A model generated the notes under the pieces. It was not told the origin of the DNA. It saw nothing but the letters and a program-made list of their open reading frames with translations, and did no database searches. From the NCBI RefSeq assembly GCF_006385685.1, contig NZ_VFRP01000002.1:186001-250000 (forward strand): a stretch of DNA of 64,000 bases, in the 5' to 3' direction. Positions within the stretch are counted from its first letter, which is position 1; each line of letters opens with the position of its first letter. The stretch is from Amaricoccus solimangrovi (GTDB lineage: Bacteria; Pseudomonadota; Alphaproteobacteria; Rhodobacterales; Rhodobacteraceae). This document shows, in pieces, positions 47,702 through 56,821 of the stretch. Made by a program: the position numbers and the translations under genes.

Positions 47702-48928
47702 ATGGCGCGGGATTGCGACGTATTGATCGTTGGAGGCGGGCTGAACGGCGCGACGCTCGCGCTCGCGCTCGCTTCCGCCGGCATGTCCTCCACGCTGATC
47801 GACGCCGGCGCGCGCGCCGAGCAGGCCGATCCCGAATTCGACGGCCGCGCCTACGCGCTGTCGCTGAGTTCGCGGCGCATGCTCGCCGCGCTCGGGATCT
47901 GGGACATGGTCGCGGACCGCGCGCGGGTGATCGCCGAGATCAGGATCAGCGACGGCCGCGCGGGCGAGGGCGCCGCGCCCTGGTACCTGCGCTTCGACGG
48001 CGGCGAGATCGACGAGGGCCCGATGGGCCACATGCTCGAGGACCGCTACCTGCGCGCCGCGCTCTTCGCCGCGCTCGACGCCGCGCCGGAGATCACGACG
48101 CGCCAGAGCGCGCGCGTCGTCGCGCAGGAGGTCGTCCCGGGCGGGGTGGCGGTGACGCTCGCGGATGGGACGCGGCTGACCGGCGCGCTTCTCGTCGGCG
48201 CCGACGGACGCGACAGCGGCGTGGCGCGGCGGGCCGGGATCGGGCGCCGCGGCCATGACTACGCGCAGAGCGCGCTCGTCTGCGCGATCGCGCATGAACG
48301 CCCGCATCAGGGCGTCGCGCACCAGTTCTTCATGCCCGAGGGGCCGCTCGCGATCCTGCCGCTGCCGGGCAACCGCTCCTCGATCGTCTGGACCGAGCGG
48401 CGGCGCGTGGCCGAGGCGATCCAGCGCCTCGATCCCGAGGGCTATCTGGAGGCGCTCCGGCCCCGGTTCGGCGATTTCCTCGGGCCGATCAGCCTCGCGG
48501 GCGCGCGGTTCTCCTATCCGCTCGGGCTCACGCTCGCCGAGGAGATCGTGGGGCCGCGGCTCGCGCTCGTCGGCGACGCGGCGCACGGGATCCATCCGCT
48601 GGCGGGGCAGGGGCTGAACCTCGGGCTGCGCGACGTCGCCGCCCTCGCCGAGGTGCTGGCCGAGGCGCGCCGCCGCGGCCTCGATCCGGGCGCGGCGGAC
48701 GTGCTCGGCGGCTATCGCGACTGGCGCCGGGTCGACACCGCGACGCTCGTCGCGGCGACCGACGGGATCAACCGGCTGTTCTCGAACGACAACCCGCTGC
48801 TCCGCCTCGGCCGCGACCTCGGCCTCGGGATCGTCAACCACCTGCCGGGGCTGCGCCGGCGGCTGATCCGCGAGGCGGCGGGCATCACCGGCGACCTGCC
48901 CCGGCTCCTGCGCGGCCAGCCGCTCTGA
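47702..48928 (+). CDS. UbiH/UbiF-type FAD monooxygenase
   Basis: 408 residues: the N-terminal FAD motif GGGLNGATLALAL, the DG motif LLVGADGRDSGVARR, and VGDAAHGIHPLAGQGLNLGLRD near residue 300. This is the ubiquinone-ring hydroxylase pattern. It likely hydroxylates the ubiquinone precursor. Divergent from the amidase gene. Confidence 0.88.
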   Translation: MARDCDVLIVGGGLNGATLALALASAGMSSTLIDAGARAEQADPEFDGRAYALSLSSRRMLAALGIWDMVADRARVIAEIRISDGRAGEGAAPWYLRFDGGEIDEGPMGHMLEDRYLRAALFAALDAAPEITTRQSARVVAQEVVPGGVAVTLADGTRLTGALLVGADGRDSGVARRAGIGRRGHDYAQSALVCAIAHERPHQGVAHQFFMPEGPLAILPLPGNRSSIVWTERRRVAEAIQRLDPEGYLEALRPRFGDFLGPISLAGARFSYPLGLTLAEEIVGPRLALVGDAAHGIHPLAGQGLNLGLRDVAALAEVLAEARRRGLDPGAADVLGGYRDWRRVDTATLVAATDGINRLFSNDNPLLRLGRDLGLGIVNHLPGLRRRLIREAAGITGDLPRLLRGQPL

Positions 48929-48989
48929 GCCGCCGGGCGGCCTCTCACGCGAAAGTCACCCCCGCCGGGACACCCGACTTCCGCGTCGC

Positions 48990-49018
48990 TTGTCGGGCCG
49001 GGAACGCCTTGCTATTGC
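48990..49018 (+). promoter_or_regulatory. Candidate promoter of the ABC exporter
   Basis: TTGTCG (48990-48995), 17 bases, TATTGC (49013-49018); the ATG follows 25 bases later. Confidence 0.45.
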
Positions 49019-49043
49019 GCGGTCAGCGAACGGGGAGTGAGCC

Positions 49044-50822
49044 ATGGCGCGGGCGAAGGACGGGGATCGCAGGGCGAAGGCCCGCAACATCGGGCCGCTC
49101 CGGGGGCTGGCGCCCTTTCTCGCGCCCTACCGGCCGCTGGTCTGGGGCGCGCTCGTCGCGCTGACGGTCACGGCGGGGCTGTCGCTCGCGCTCCCGCTCG
49201 CGGTGCGGCGGGTGATCGACGGGTTCAGCCAGTCCGCCGGGCTGATGGACGAATATTTCGGAGCCGCCACCGCGATCGCCGCGCTGCTGGCGCTCGGCAC
49301 CGCGGCGCGGTTCTACCTCGTCACCCGGCTCGGCGAGCGTGTTGTGGCCGACATCCGCCGCGCGCTCTTCGACAAGGTGATCGGCCTCAGCCCCGGCTTC
49401 TACGAGAAGATCATGACCGGCGAGGTGCTGTCGCGGCTCACGACCGACACGACCGTGGTGCTCTCGGTCATCGGCTCCTCGGTCTCGATCGCGCTGCGCA
49501 ACATCCTGACGCTGATCGGCGGGCTCGCGCTGCTCTTCTGGACCAGCCCGAAGCTGACGGGCCTCGTGCTGATCGGGGTGCCGCTCGTCATCGTGCCGAT
49601 CCTCGCGCTCGGCCGCCGGCTCCGGGTGCTGAGCCGCGAGAGCCAGGACCGGATCGCGACCTCGACCGCGCAGGCCTCCGAGAGCCTGCTCGCCGCCCAG
49701 ACGGTGCAGGCCTATACCCATGAGCTCGCGAGCCGCGCGCGCTTCGGCGCGCTGACCGAGGCCGCCTTCGACGCGGCGCGGCGGCGGATCCTGACGCGCG
49801 CGGTGCTGACGGCGATCGTGATCTTCCTCGTCTTCGCCTCGATCGTCTGCGTGCTCTGGATCGGCGCGCGCGACGTGCGGACGGGGATCATGAGCTCGGG
49901 CGAGCTGGTGCAGTTCGTGATCTACGCGGTGATGGTCGCGGGCTCCGCCGCCGCGCTCTCCGAGATCTGGGGCGAATTGCAGCGCGCCGCCGGGGCGACG
50001 GAGCGGATGGTCGAACTGCTCGCCGCCGAGGACACGGTCACCGATCCCGCCGAGCCCCGGAGCCTGCCGGCGCGGGCGCGCGGCGAGATCGTCTTCGAGG
50101 ACGTGACCTTCCGCTATCCCTCGCGCCCCGAGACGGCGGCGCTGAGCGAGCTGTCGCTGCGCGTGGCGCCGGGCGAGACCGTGGCGCTCGTCGGCCCCTC
50201 GGGCGCGGGCAAGACCACGATCTTCCAGCTTCTCATGCGCTTCTACGATCCCGACGCCGGCCGGGTCACGCTCGACGGCGTGCCCGTCGACGCGCTCCGC
50301 CGCGCCGATCTGCGCGCGCAGATGGCGCTCGTGCCGCAGGAGCCGGTCATCTTTGCCACCAGCGCGCGCGAGAACATCCGCTTCGGCCGGCCCGGCGCCT
50401 CGGACGCCGAGGTCGAGGCCGCGGCCCGCGCGGCGGCGGCGCATGACTTCCTGACCCGGCTGCCCCAGGGCTACGACACCTATGTCGGCGAGCGCGGCGT
50501 GATGCTCTCGGGCGGGCAGAAGCAGCGGATCGCGATCGCCCGGGCGATCCTGCGCGACGCGCCGGTGCTGCTGCTCGACGAGGCGACGAGCGCGCTCGAC
50601 GCCGAGAGCGAGCGGCTGGTGCAGACCGCGGTCGACCATCTCGCGGAGGGGCGCACCACGCTCATCATCGCGCACCGGCTCGCCACCGTGAAGCGCGCGG
50701 ACCGGATCCTCGTCTTCCAGGACGGCCAGATCATCGCCGAGGGCACCCATGGCGCGCTGGTCGCCGAGGGCGGGCTCTATGCCCGGCTCGCCCGGCTGCA
50801 ATTCACCGACGGCGCGGCCTGA
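49044..50822 (+). CDS. ABC exporter, MsbA/multidrug type
   Basis: 592 residues: six membrane helices (about 25-310) followed by an ATPase with Walker A GPSGAGKTT near 383, signature LSGGQKQR near 489, and Walker B LLLDEATSALD. A half-transporter that acts as a homodimer, exporting lipids or hydrophobic compounds. GGGGAG precedes the ATG. The substrate is not evident. Confidence 0.9.
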   Translation: MARAKDGDRRAKARNIGPLRGLAPFLAPYRPLVWGALVALTVTAGLSLALPLAVRRVIDGFSQSAGLMDEYFGAATAIAALLALGTAARFYLVTRLGERVVADIRRALFDKVIGLSPGFYEKIMTGEVLSRLTTDTTVVLSVIGSSVSIALRNILTLIGGLALLFWTSPKLTGLVLIGVPLVIVPILALGRRLRVLSRESQDRIATSTAQASESLLAAQTVQAYTHELASRARFGALTEAAFDAARRRILTRAVLTAIVIFLVFASIVCVLWIGARDVRTGIMSSGELVQFVIYAVMVAGSAAALSEIWGELQRAAGATERMVELLAAEDTVTDPAEPRSLPARARGEIVFEDVTFRYPSRPETAALSELSLRVAPGETVALVGPSGAGKTTIFQLLMRFYDPDAGRVTLDGVPVDALRRADLRAQMALVPQEPVIFATSARENIRFGRPGASDAEVEAAARAAAAHDFLTRLPQGYDTYVGERGVMLSGGQKQRIAIARAILRDAPVLLLDEATSALDAESERLVQTAVDHLAEGRTTLIIAHRLATVKRADRILVFQDGQIIAEGTHGALVAEGGLYARLARLQFTDGAA

Positions 50823-50892
50823 GCCGCGCGGCCCTTGCCCCGATCGTCGCGGCGTGGCTCTATCCTTCCGGCATGGCGCTGAGGAGGACGCG

Positions 50893-51342
50893 ATGGGACT
50901 GTGGGATTTCGTGAAGGGCGCGGGCAAGGCGATCGGGATCGGCCCCGCCGAGGCGAAGGAGCCGGAGGAGGCGCCGACGCCGGACGCGCTCCGCAAGGAG
51001 ATCGAGGATCTCGGGCTCAAGGCCGACGACCTGAAGGTCGAGGTCGAGGGCGACAAGGTCAAGGTCTCGGGCAAGGCGCTGAGCCAGGAGGAGAAGGAGA
51101 AGATCATCCTTGCCACCGGCAACGTGAAGGGCGTGGCCAAGGTCGAGGACGACATCTCCGCGCCGGATCCGGGCGAGCCGGTGTTCCACACCGTGGTCAA
51201 GGGCGACACGCTCTGGGCGATCTCGGAGAAGACGCTCGGCGAGGGCGCGCGCTACAAGGAGATCTTCGAGGCGAACCGGCCGATGCTGAGCGATCCGGAC
51301 AAGATCTATCCGGGCCAGGTGCTGCGCATCCCGGCGAAATAG
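50893..51342 (+). CDS. BON-LysM protein, Kbp (YgaU)-like
   Basis: 149 residues, the same length as E. coli Kbp. The N-terminal amphipathic segment GLWDFVKGAGK leads to a BON domain (about 35-90) and a C-terminal LysM (about 96-148, HTVVKGDTLWAISEK to YPGQVLRIP). Kbp binds K+ in the cytoplasm; no signal peptide here fits that. GAGGA precedes the ATG. Confidence 0.88.
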   Translation: MGLWDFVKGAGKAIGIGPAEAKEPEEAPTPDALRKEIEDLGLKADDLKVEVEGDKVKVSGKALSQEEKEKIILATGNVKGVAKVEDDISAPDPGEPVFHTVVKGDTLWAISEKTLGEGARYKEIFEANRPMLSDPDKIYPGQVLRIPAK

Positions 51343-51381
51343 CCGCTACCGCGGCTGGCCCCCTGGCCGGAGTCGCCTTCT

Positions 51382-51399
51382 CCCCGCCCGATGGCGGGG
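51382..51399. terminator. Hairpin between convergent genes, first
   Basis: CCCCGCC-CGAT-GGCGGGG, a seven-base-pair perfect stem, 40 bases after the kbp-like stop. Confidence 0.55.
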
Positions 51400-51405
51400 C
51401 CCCTC

Positions 51406-51427
51406 GTCCCGGCCCTTTGGCCGGGAC
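51406..51427. terminator. Hairpin between convergent genes, second
   Basis: GTCCCGGCC-CTTT-GGCCGGGAC, a nine-base-pair perfect stem immediately after the first hairpin. Together they can stop transcription from both sides. Confidence 0.6.
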
Positions 51428-51540
51428 GGACTGCCCGATGTTTCATGCCCGCATGAGGCACGGGAAGGAAGCGGGCCGCCGGCGGAGCGCCGCGCGCGGG
51501 CCGCGCCGGAGGCGGCGCCACCGCCCGGAACGGGCCGGTC

Positions 51541-52842
51541 TCAGGCGCCGGTCACCCGCCAGATGACGTTGCCGACGTCGTCGGCCAGCAGAAGCCCGCC
51601 GCCCGGCGCGAGGGCGACGCCGACGGGCCGGCCATAGGCGCTCTTCTCGTCCTCGGAGAGGAAGCCCGTCAGGATGTCGCGCGCCGGCCCGGCGGGGCGG
51701 CCGTTCTCGAAGGGCACGAAGATCATCCGGTAGCCCGAGAGCACCGAGCGGTTCCAGCTGCCGTGCTGGCCGATCACCATGCCCGCGCCGAAGCCCGGCA
51801 GCGTGCCCTCCGGCATCCAGCAGAGGCCGAGCGAGGCGGTGTGCCCGCCGAGCGCGTAATCCGGGGTGCGCGCGGTGGCGACCAGCGCCGGGTTCGCCGG
51901 CACGCGGTCGTCGACCGTCTGGCCCCAGTAGCAGTGGGGCCAGCCGTAGAAGCCTCCCTCGACCACCTCGGTCAGGTAGTCGGGCGGCGTCTCGTCGCCG
52001 AGCCCGTCTCGTTCGTTCACCACGGTCCAGAGCGCGCCGGTTCCCGGCTCCCAGGCGAGGCCGACCGGGTTGCGCAGGCCGGAGGCGAAGATCCGCGACC
52101 GGCCGGTGGCGAGGTCGAGCTCGTAGATCGCCGCCCGGCCTTCCTCGGCCTCCATCCCCTTGTCGCCGATGTTGCTGAGCGAGCCGACGCCGCAGTAGAT
52201 CCGGCGCCGGTCGGGGCTCACGATCAGGCTCCGCGTCCAGTGGCCGCCGGGCTTGAAGGTCGTCATCCGCCGTCCCGGACCGCTCAGCCGCGTCGCGCCG
52301 GGCGCGTAGTCGAAGGCCATGATGCCGTCGGTATTGCCGACGTAGAAGGTCCCGTCGACGAGCGCCATGCCGAAGGGCTGGCGCTGGCCGTCGAGGAAGG
52401 TCTCGCGGGTCTCGGCGACGCCGTCGCCGTCGCGGTCGCGCAGGAGCGAGATCCGGTTCGCGCTCTCGCCCACGGCGGCGGCGCGTTTCATCGTCGCATA
52501 CATCGCATAGTCGAAGGCGCCGCGGACCGTGCCCTTCTGCTCCCTGGCCTCGGCGACCAGCACGTCGCCATCCGGCAGCGTCTCGATCCAGCGCGGGTGG
52601 CGCAGGTCGCGGGCGAAGGCGTTCACGCGGAGCCCCGGCGCCGCCACCGGCGTCCGGCCGCCGTGCCAGCCCGTGGCCGTCGGCAGCTTCAGCGTCGGGA
52701 TGCCCTGGGGCCGCGCCTCCGGGATCGCGGGCGCCGCGCCGAAGGCCTGGGGCGGCGTCGCCCCGCCGCCGCGCCGCCGCGCGAGAATCGCCGCGGCGCC
52801 GATCATCGCCACGACCTTTGCGAACTGATCCGCCACCGCCAT
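51541..52842 (-). CDS. Sorbosone dehydrogenase-like beta-propeller protein
   Basis: 433 residues: an N-terminal anchor helix (about 8-22), then the PQQ-dependent sugar dehydrogenase propeller, with GDVLVAEA, NRISLLRDRDGDG, GLRNPVGLAWEPGTGALWTV and GFYGWPHCYWGQ. It probably oxidises aldoses or sorbosone in the periplasm with PQQ; no PQQ biosynthesis genes are nearby. It is followed upstream by a flavin reductase gene on the same strand. Confidence 0.82.
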   Translation of the reverse strand: MAVADQFAKVVAMIGAAAILARRRGGGATPPQAFGAAPAIPEARPQGIPTLKLPTATGWHGGRTPVAAPGLRVNAFARDLRHPRWIETLPDGDVLVAEAREQKGTVRGAFDYAMYATMKRAAAVGESANRISLLRDRDGDGVAETRETFLDGQRQPFGMALVDGTFYVGNTDGIMAFDYAPGATRLSGPGRRMTTFKPGGHWTRSLIVSPDRRRIYCGVGSLSNIGDKGMEAEEGRAAIYELDLATGRSRIFASGLRNPVGLAWEPGTGALWTVVNERDGLGDETPPDYLTEVVEGGFYGWPHCYWGQTVDDRVPANPALVATARTPDYALGGHTASLGLCWMPEGTLPGFGAGMVIGQHGSWNRSVLSGYRMIFVPFENGRPAGPARDILTGFLSEDEKSAYGRPVGVALAPGGGLLLADDVGNVIWRVTGA

Positions 52843-52872
52843 CTTCGTCCCTCCGTTTCGACGCGCGCGAGC

Positions 52873-53370
52873 CTAGCCGCCCGCGCCGGGCGGCTCCAGC
52901 CCCCCGAGCGTGGTGAAGCCGCCCCGGTTGAAGACCAGCGGCGGCAGGTCGGCGGTGACGAGCCTCAGCACCTCGCCCACGACGATCAGATGGTCCCCGC
53001 CGTCGTGGCCGGCGGCGTGGCGGCATTCGAACCGCGCCACCGCGCCGTCGAGCAGCGGCGTGCCCCCCATTCCCGTCTCGTGGGGAATGTCGGGGAAGGC
53101 CGCGCCCGGGCGGGCGAAGCGCTCGGCGAGGTCGCGCTGGCCGGCGCTCAGCACGTGGATCGCGAAATAGGGCGCCGCCTCGAAGGCCGGAAACCGGCTC
53201 GACCGGCGCGCCGGGGACCAGAGCACCAGCGGCGGGTCGAGCGACACGCTCGCGAAACTGTTGACCGTCATGCCGAGCGGTCCGGCCTCGGCGCGGGTGG
53301 TGACCACCGTCACGCCGGTCACGAACCGCCCCAGGGCGTCGCGCAGATCGCGTGGCGAGAAAGCCTGCAC
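52873..53370 (-). CDS. Flavin reductase domain protein
   Basis: 165 residues from GTG 53370, preceded by GGAG; longer frames to the left lack a ribosome site and have no homologous look. RFVTGVTVVTTR and GMTVNSFASVSLDPPLVLW are the flavin reductase-like (HpaC/RutF) signatures. It supplies reduced FMN to a monooxygenase; partner unknown. Confidence 0.87.
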   Translation of the reverse strand: MQAFSPRDLRDALGRFVTGVTVVTTRAEAGPLGMTVNSFASVSLDPPLVLWSPARRSSRFPAFEAAPYFAIHVLSAGQRDLAERFARPGAAFPDIPHETGMGGTPLLDGAVARFECRHAAGHDGGDHLIVVGEVLRLVTADLPPLVFNRGGFTTLGGLEPPGAGG

Positions 53371-53442
53371 CGTCGTCTTCTCCTTTCGCGCGATCCCCGC
53401 CGGCCATCCGGCGAAGCATCGCGACCTTTTGCAACCATGCCT

Positions 53443-53470
53443 TTGCGCCGCGCGGGGCAGCACGTATACG
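53443..53470 (+). promoter_or_regulatory. Candidate promoter of corC-like operon
   Basis: TTGCGC (53443-53448), 16 bases, TATACG (53465-53470); the first gene starts 61 bases further. Confidence 0.4.
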
Positions 53471-53531
53471 AGGACTGGCAGCCCCGGCTCGGGGGCGATC
53501 AAGGGAGGCCCGCGCAAGACGCGGGTAGCGA

Positions 53532-54839
53532 ATGCCGGTCTGGGAACTCTTCGTCGTTCTTTTCCTCATCCTGCTCAATGGCTTTTTTGCCATGTCGGAG
53601 CTTGCCATCGTCTCCGCCCGGCGCGTCCGGCTGGAACAGATGGCGAAGGGAGGCAACCGGGGGGCCGCCAAGGCGCTGCGCCTCGCCGAGGATCCCACCG
53701 GGTTCCTCTCGACGGTGCAGATCGGCATCACCCTCATCGGCATCGTCGCCGGCGCCTATAGCGGCGCGACCTTCGCCGGGCCGCTTTCCGAACTGCTCGA
53801 CCGGATCCCCGGCCTCGCGCGCTGGTCCGATCCGCTCGCCTTCGTGCTCGTCGTCGTGGTCACCACCTATCTGTCGCTGATCGTGGGCGAACTGGTCCCG
53901 AAGCGGCTCGCGCTCCAGCACGCGGAGCGGATCGCCGCCGTCGTCAGCGGGCCGATGACCATGCTGGCCGCCGTCGGCACGCCCATCGTCTGGTTCCTGC
54001 GCTTCTCGACCGAGACGGTGCTGCGGCTGCTCCGCGTGAAGGCGAGCGACCAGAGCACCGTGACCGAGGAGGAGGTCAAGGCGATGATCGCCGAGGGGAC
54101 CGAGAGCGGGGTCTTCGAGGTCAAGGAGCGCGAGCTGATCGAGGGCGTGCTCCGCTTCGCCGACCGGCCGGTACGCGTCATCATGGTGCCGCGGCGCGAA
54201 CTGAGCTGGCTCAACGCCTCCGACTCGATGGAGGAGACGCTGGAGGCGATCCGCGCGCATGGCCATTCGCGTTACCCGCTGCGCGCCTCGGAAGGGTCGG
54301 AGGACGTGATCGGCGTCGTGCACGTGCGCGACGTGCTCGCCCTCTCGGAGACCGGACGGGGCGATCTCTTCTCGATCGCCCGCCAGCCGGTCTATGTCAG
54401 CCCCGACATGCCCTCGCTCCAGCTCATCGAGCAGTTCCGCGTCACCCCCGTCCACATGGCGATCGTGGTCGACGAATACGGCGGGCTCGAAGGCGTCGTG
54501 ACGCCGACCGACATCCTGACCTCGATCGCCGGCGACGTGCCCGACGGCGGGCCCGGCGAGGAGGCGGAGGCGGTGCGGCGCGCCGACGGCTCATGGCTGC
54601 TCGACGCCGGCATGCCGGTGGACGAGGTGGCCGAACTGCTGGAGGTCGAGCAGTTCGGCGGGCACGGCTATGCGACGCTGGCCGGATTCGTGCTCGAGAG
54701 GATGCGGCGGATCCCCGCGGCCGGCGACGATTTCACCGCCTTCGGCTGGCGGTTCGAGGTCGTGGACATGGACGGGCGGCGCATCGACAAGCTGCTCGTC
54801 GAGCGGGCCGAGGCCGCCTCGGACACGAAGGCCGGCTGA
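53532..54839 (+). CDS. CNNM/CorC family transporter (UPF0053)
   Basis: 435 residues: a DUF21 membrane domain (1-180; opening with ELFVVLFLILLNGFFAMSE), a CBS pair (about 205-330; DRPVRVIMVPR, VVDEYGGLEGVVTPTDIL), and a CorC/HlyC C-terminal domain (about 345-430). Related proteins export Mg2+ or Co2+. Its stop overlaps the slyX start. Confidence 0.9.
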   Translation: MPVWELFVVLFLILLNGFFAMSELAIVSARRVRLEQMAKGGNRGAAKALRLAEDPTGFLSTVQIGITLIGIVAGAYSGATFAGPLSELLDRIPGLARWSDPLAFVLVVVVTTYLSLIVGELVPKRLALQHAERIAAVVSGPMTMLAAVGTPIVWFLRFSTETVLRLLRVKASDQSTVTEEEVKAMIAEGTESGVFEVKERELIEGVLRFADRPVRVIMVPRRELSWLNASDSMEETLEAIRAHGHSRYPLRASEGSEDVIGVVHVRDVLALSETGRGDLFSIARQPVYVSPDMPSLQLIEQFRVTPVHMAIVVDEYGGLEGVVTPTDILTSIAGDVPDGGPGEEAEAVRRADGSWLLDAGMPVDEVAELLEVEQFGGHGYATLAGFVLERMRRIPAAGDDFTAFGWRFEVVDMDGRRIDKLLVERAEAASDTKAG

Positions 54840-55054
54840 TGGCGGCGGATCCGGACCGGCTGACCGCGCTCGAGATCGCGCTTACCCATCTCGAGCTTCG
54901 CGTCGAGGAGCTTTCCGACGTCGTCCGCGACCAGGGCGAGGTGATCGACCGGCTGCGCGCGGAAGGCCGCGTCCTGGCGCTGAGGCTCGCCCAGGCGGAG
55001 GCGGCGCTGCCGGACGAGGCGCCCGATCCGAACCAGCCGCCGCCGCACTGGTGA
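54839..55054 (+). CDS. slyX: SlyX family protein
   Basis: 71 residues: a coiled coil (ALEIALTHLELRVEELSDVV) and the Pro-rich end PNQPPPHW typical of SlyX. Coupled to the CorC-like gene by ATGA. Function is poorly known. Confidence 0.87.
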   Translation: MAADPDRLTALEIALTHLELRVEELSDVVRDQGEVIDRLRAEGRVLALRLAQAEAALPDEAPDPNQPPPHW

Positions 55055-55057
55055 GCC

Positions 55058-55378
55058 TCAGCGGCCGAGCCCGATCGCGCCGCTCACGGTGGTGAGCAGG
55101 CCGCCGCCGATCAACCCGCCCCCGACCCAGGCGCCGAGCCCGGCGAAATTGACCCGGCTCGTCACGTCGGCGGTGACCGCCGGATCGGGCGCGACCACCG
55201 CGACCGCGCCCACGCCGAGCGCCAGCCCGGCGAGCGCGCCGCCCGCGACGCCGCCGATCAGGCTCACGAGCACCTTCGGCGGCGTGCGGATCGCCGCCAC
55301 GTCCATGAGGTTGCCGGCGATCCCGCCGCCGAGCAGTCCCGCGATCGCCTGCACGGCGACCGGTGTCAGAGCGTCCAT
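55058..55378 (-). CDS. Small Gly/Ala-rich membrane protein
   Basis: 106 residues from ATG 55378, preceded by GGGAGG. Several Gly/Ala-rich hydrophobic segments (about 9-25, 38-62, 80-100) suggest three short membrane helices. No family recognised. Its stop is three bases from the convergent slyX stop. Confidence 0.65.
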   Translation of the reverse strand: MDALTPVAVQAIAGLLGGGIAGNLMDVAAIRTPPKVLVSLIGGVAGGALAGLALGVGAVAVVAPDPAVTADVTSRVNFAGLGAWVGGGLIGGGLLTTVSGAIGLGR

Positions 55379-55592
55379 CGCGCGCCCTCCCTTCTGACCG
55401 GCCCGGAGAGGGCCGGACGCCCATCTCAGCACGAAAGCGGAGCGAAGGCAAAACCCGAGCGGGAAGGGCGCGAAGCCATTAACTTTTCAAGTGAAAATCC
55501 GCCGATCCGGCGGCTGGCCGCGAAAAGTCGCTGGCATCGGCCGCGCCTTCGATCTATGGCGGAACAAAGCCCGGAAGGCGCCGAGGGTCTCC

Positions 55593-55772
55593 ATGTATCT
55601 GCCCGAGAACGACGATCAGCTGTTCGACATCCTGTCCCAACTCAGGGTCTACGCCGCGGCGAACGGGATGCCCGCGCTGGCCGAGCGGCTCGACGACGCG
55701 CTCGTGGTCCTGACGGCGGAACGGCGGCGGCTCGTCCCCGCGCCGGCCCCCGCGAGCCGGGACCGGCCCTGA
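55593..55772 (+). CDS. Conserved-looking hypothetical protein, 59 aa
   Basis: ATG 55593 chosen; the frame upstream is Arg/Trp-rich and unlikely to be coding. The product is one long helical pair (DQLFDILSQLRVYAAANG, ALAERLDDALVVLTAE) with a Pro-rich tail. Small proteins of this type occur in Rhodobacterales. Function unknown. Confidence 0.6.
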   Translation: MYLPENDDQLFDILSQLRVYAAANGMPALAERLDDALVVLTAERRRLVPAPAPASRDRP

Positions 55773-55785
55773 TCGCGCGCGCGCG

Positions 55786-56751
55786 TCAGAGCCAGCCGCG
55801 CTGCTTGAAGATCCAGTAGGACAGCCAGGCCGAGCAGATCATCAGCCCGAGCGCGAAGGGATAGCCGAAGTACCAGCTCAGTTCCGGCATGTCGACGAAG
55901 TTCATCCCGTAGATCGAGGCGATGAGCGTCGGCGGCAGGAAGACGACGGCCGCGACCGAGAAGATCTTGATCGTGTCGTTCTGCTCGATCCCGATCATGC
56001 CGAGCGTCGCGTCGAGCAGGAAGCTGATCTTCTGGGCGAGGAAATTCGCGTGCTCGGTCAGGTGACGCGCGTCGCGGCCGAGCGACTTGAGGCGCGCGCG
56101 GGCCTCCTTCGTCGCCATCCGCGCGCTCGCGGCCGGGCCGAGGAAGACCAGCATCCGCTCGACCGAGACGAGGCTCTGCAGCACGTGCGAGACGACCTCG
56201 CCATGGTGGCCGATCTGGCGCAGCACGAGGCGGTAGTCATGCGCCTTCTCGCCCGGGATCACGTGCAGCACCTCGCGCGAGAGCTTCTCGATCTCGCGCC
56301 CGACCGATTCGAGGATGTCGGCGAGCCGGTCCACCACAGCGTCGAGCAGCGCGAGCAGCAGCGTGGCCGAGTCCCGGCAGCCGGTGTCGAGGCGCTGCGC
56401 GCGCTGCGGGAAGGTCTGGAAGGCGCGCGGCTCGTAGTCGTGCACGGTGACGAGGATCTCGGGCGTCAGGATGAAGGTCACCGGCACGAGCAGCGGCAGG
56501 TCGAGCTCGGTCCGGACCGGCAGCGAGACCGTCATGTAGATGGCCTCGCCGTCGGCGTAGAGCCGGCTCGATTCCTCGATCTCCTCCCGGAGTTCGCGCG
56601 TCGGAACCTCGATGCCGAATCGGGCGTCGATGTCGCGGCTGTGGTGGGGCAGCGGATTGAGCAGGTCGAGCCAGATCGGCCGCGACTCCGGCGCCATCGG
56701 CTCCTTCAGCCGGTTCAGGCGGCCCTCGTTCAGAACATATCCGTTGATCAT
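55786..56751 (-). CDS. CorA-family divalent metal transporter
   Basis: 321 residues: a cytoplasmic alpha/beta domain, a long helix, and two C-terminal membrane helices, the first ended by the selectivity motif YGMNF (281-285). Imports Mg2+/Co2+ or, in ZntB, moves Zn2+. The charged end KQRGWL is typical. Confidence 0.92.
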   Translation of the reverse strand: MINGYVLNEGRLNRLKEPMAPESRPIWLDLLNPLPHHSRDIDARFGIEVPTRELREEIEESSRLYADGEAIYMTVSLPVRTELDLPLLVPVTFILTPEILVTVHDYEPRAFQTFPQRAQRLDTGCRDSATLLLALLDAVVDRLADILESVGREIEKLSREVLHVIPGEKAHDYRLVLRQIGHHGEVVSHVLQSLVSVERMLVFLGPAASARMATKEARARLKSLGRDARHLTEHANFLAQKISFLLDATLGMIGIEQNDTIKIFSVAAVVFLPPTLIASIYGMNFVDMPELSWYFGYPFALGLMICSAWLSYWIFKQRGWL

Positions 56752-56821
56752 GCCGGCTCCTCGTCGCTCGCCGGGCGCAAGCTAGGGCAGGATGGCACGG
56801 CGGGAAAGCACCCTGCCGCGG

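Noticed and set aside
46286-48841. 851-codon extension of the amidase frame
   Set aside because: The extension is antisense to the UbiH-like gene; GGGAGG-ATG at 47614 is the real start.
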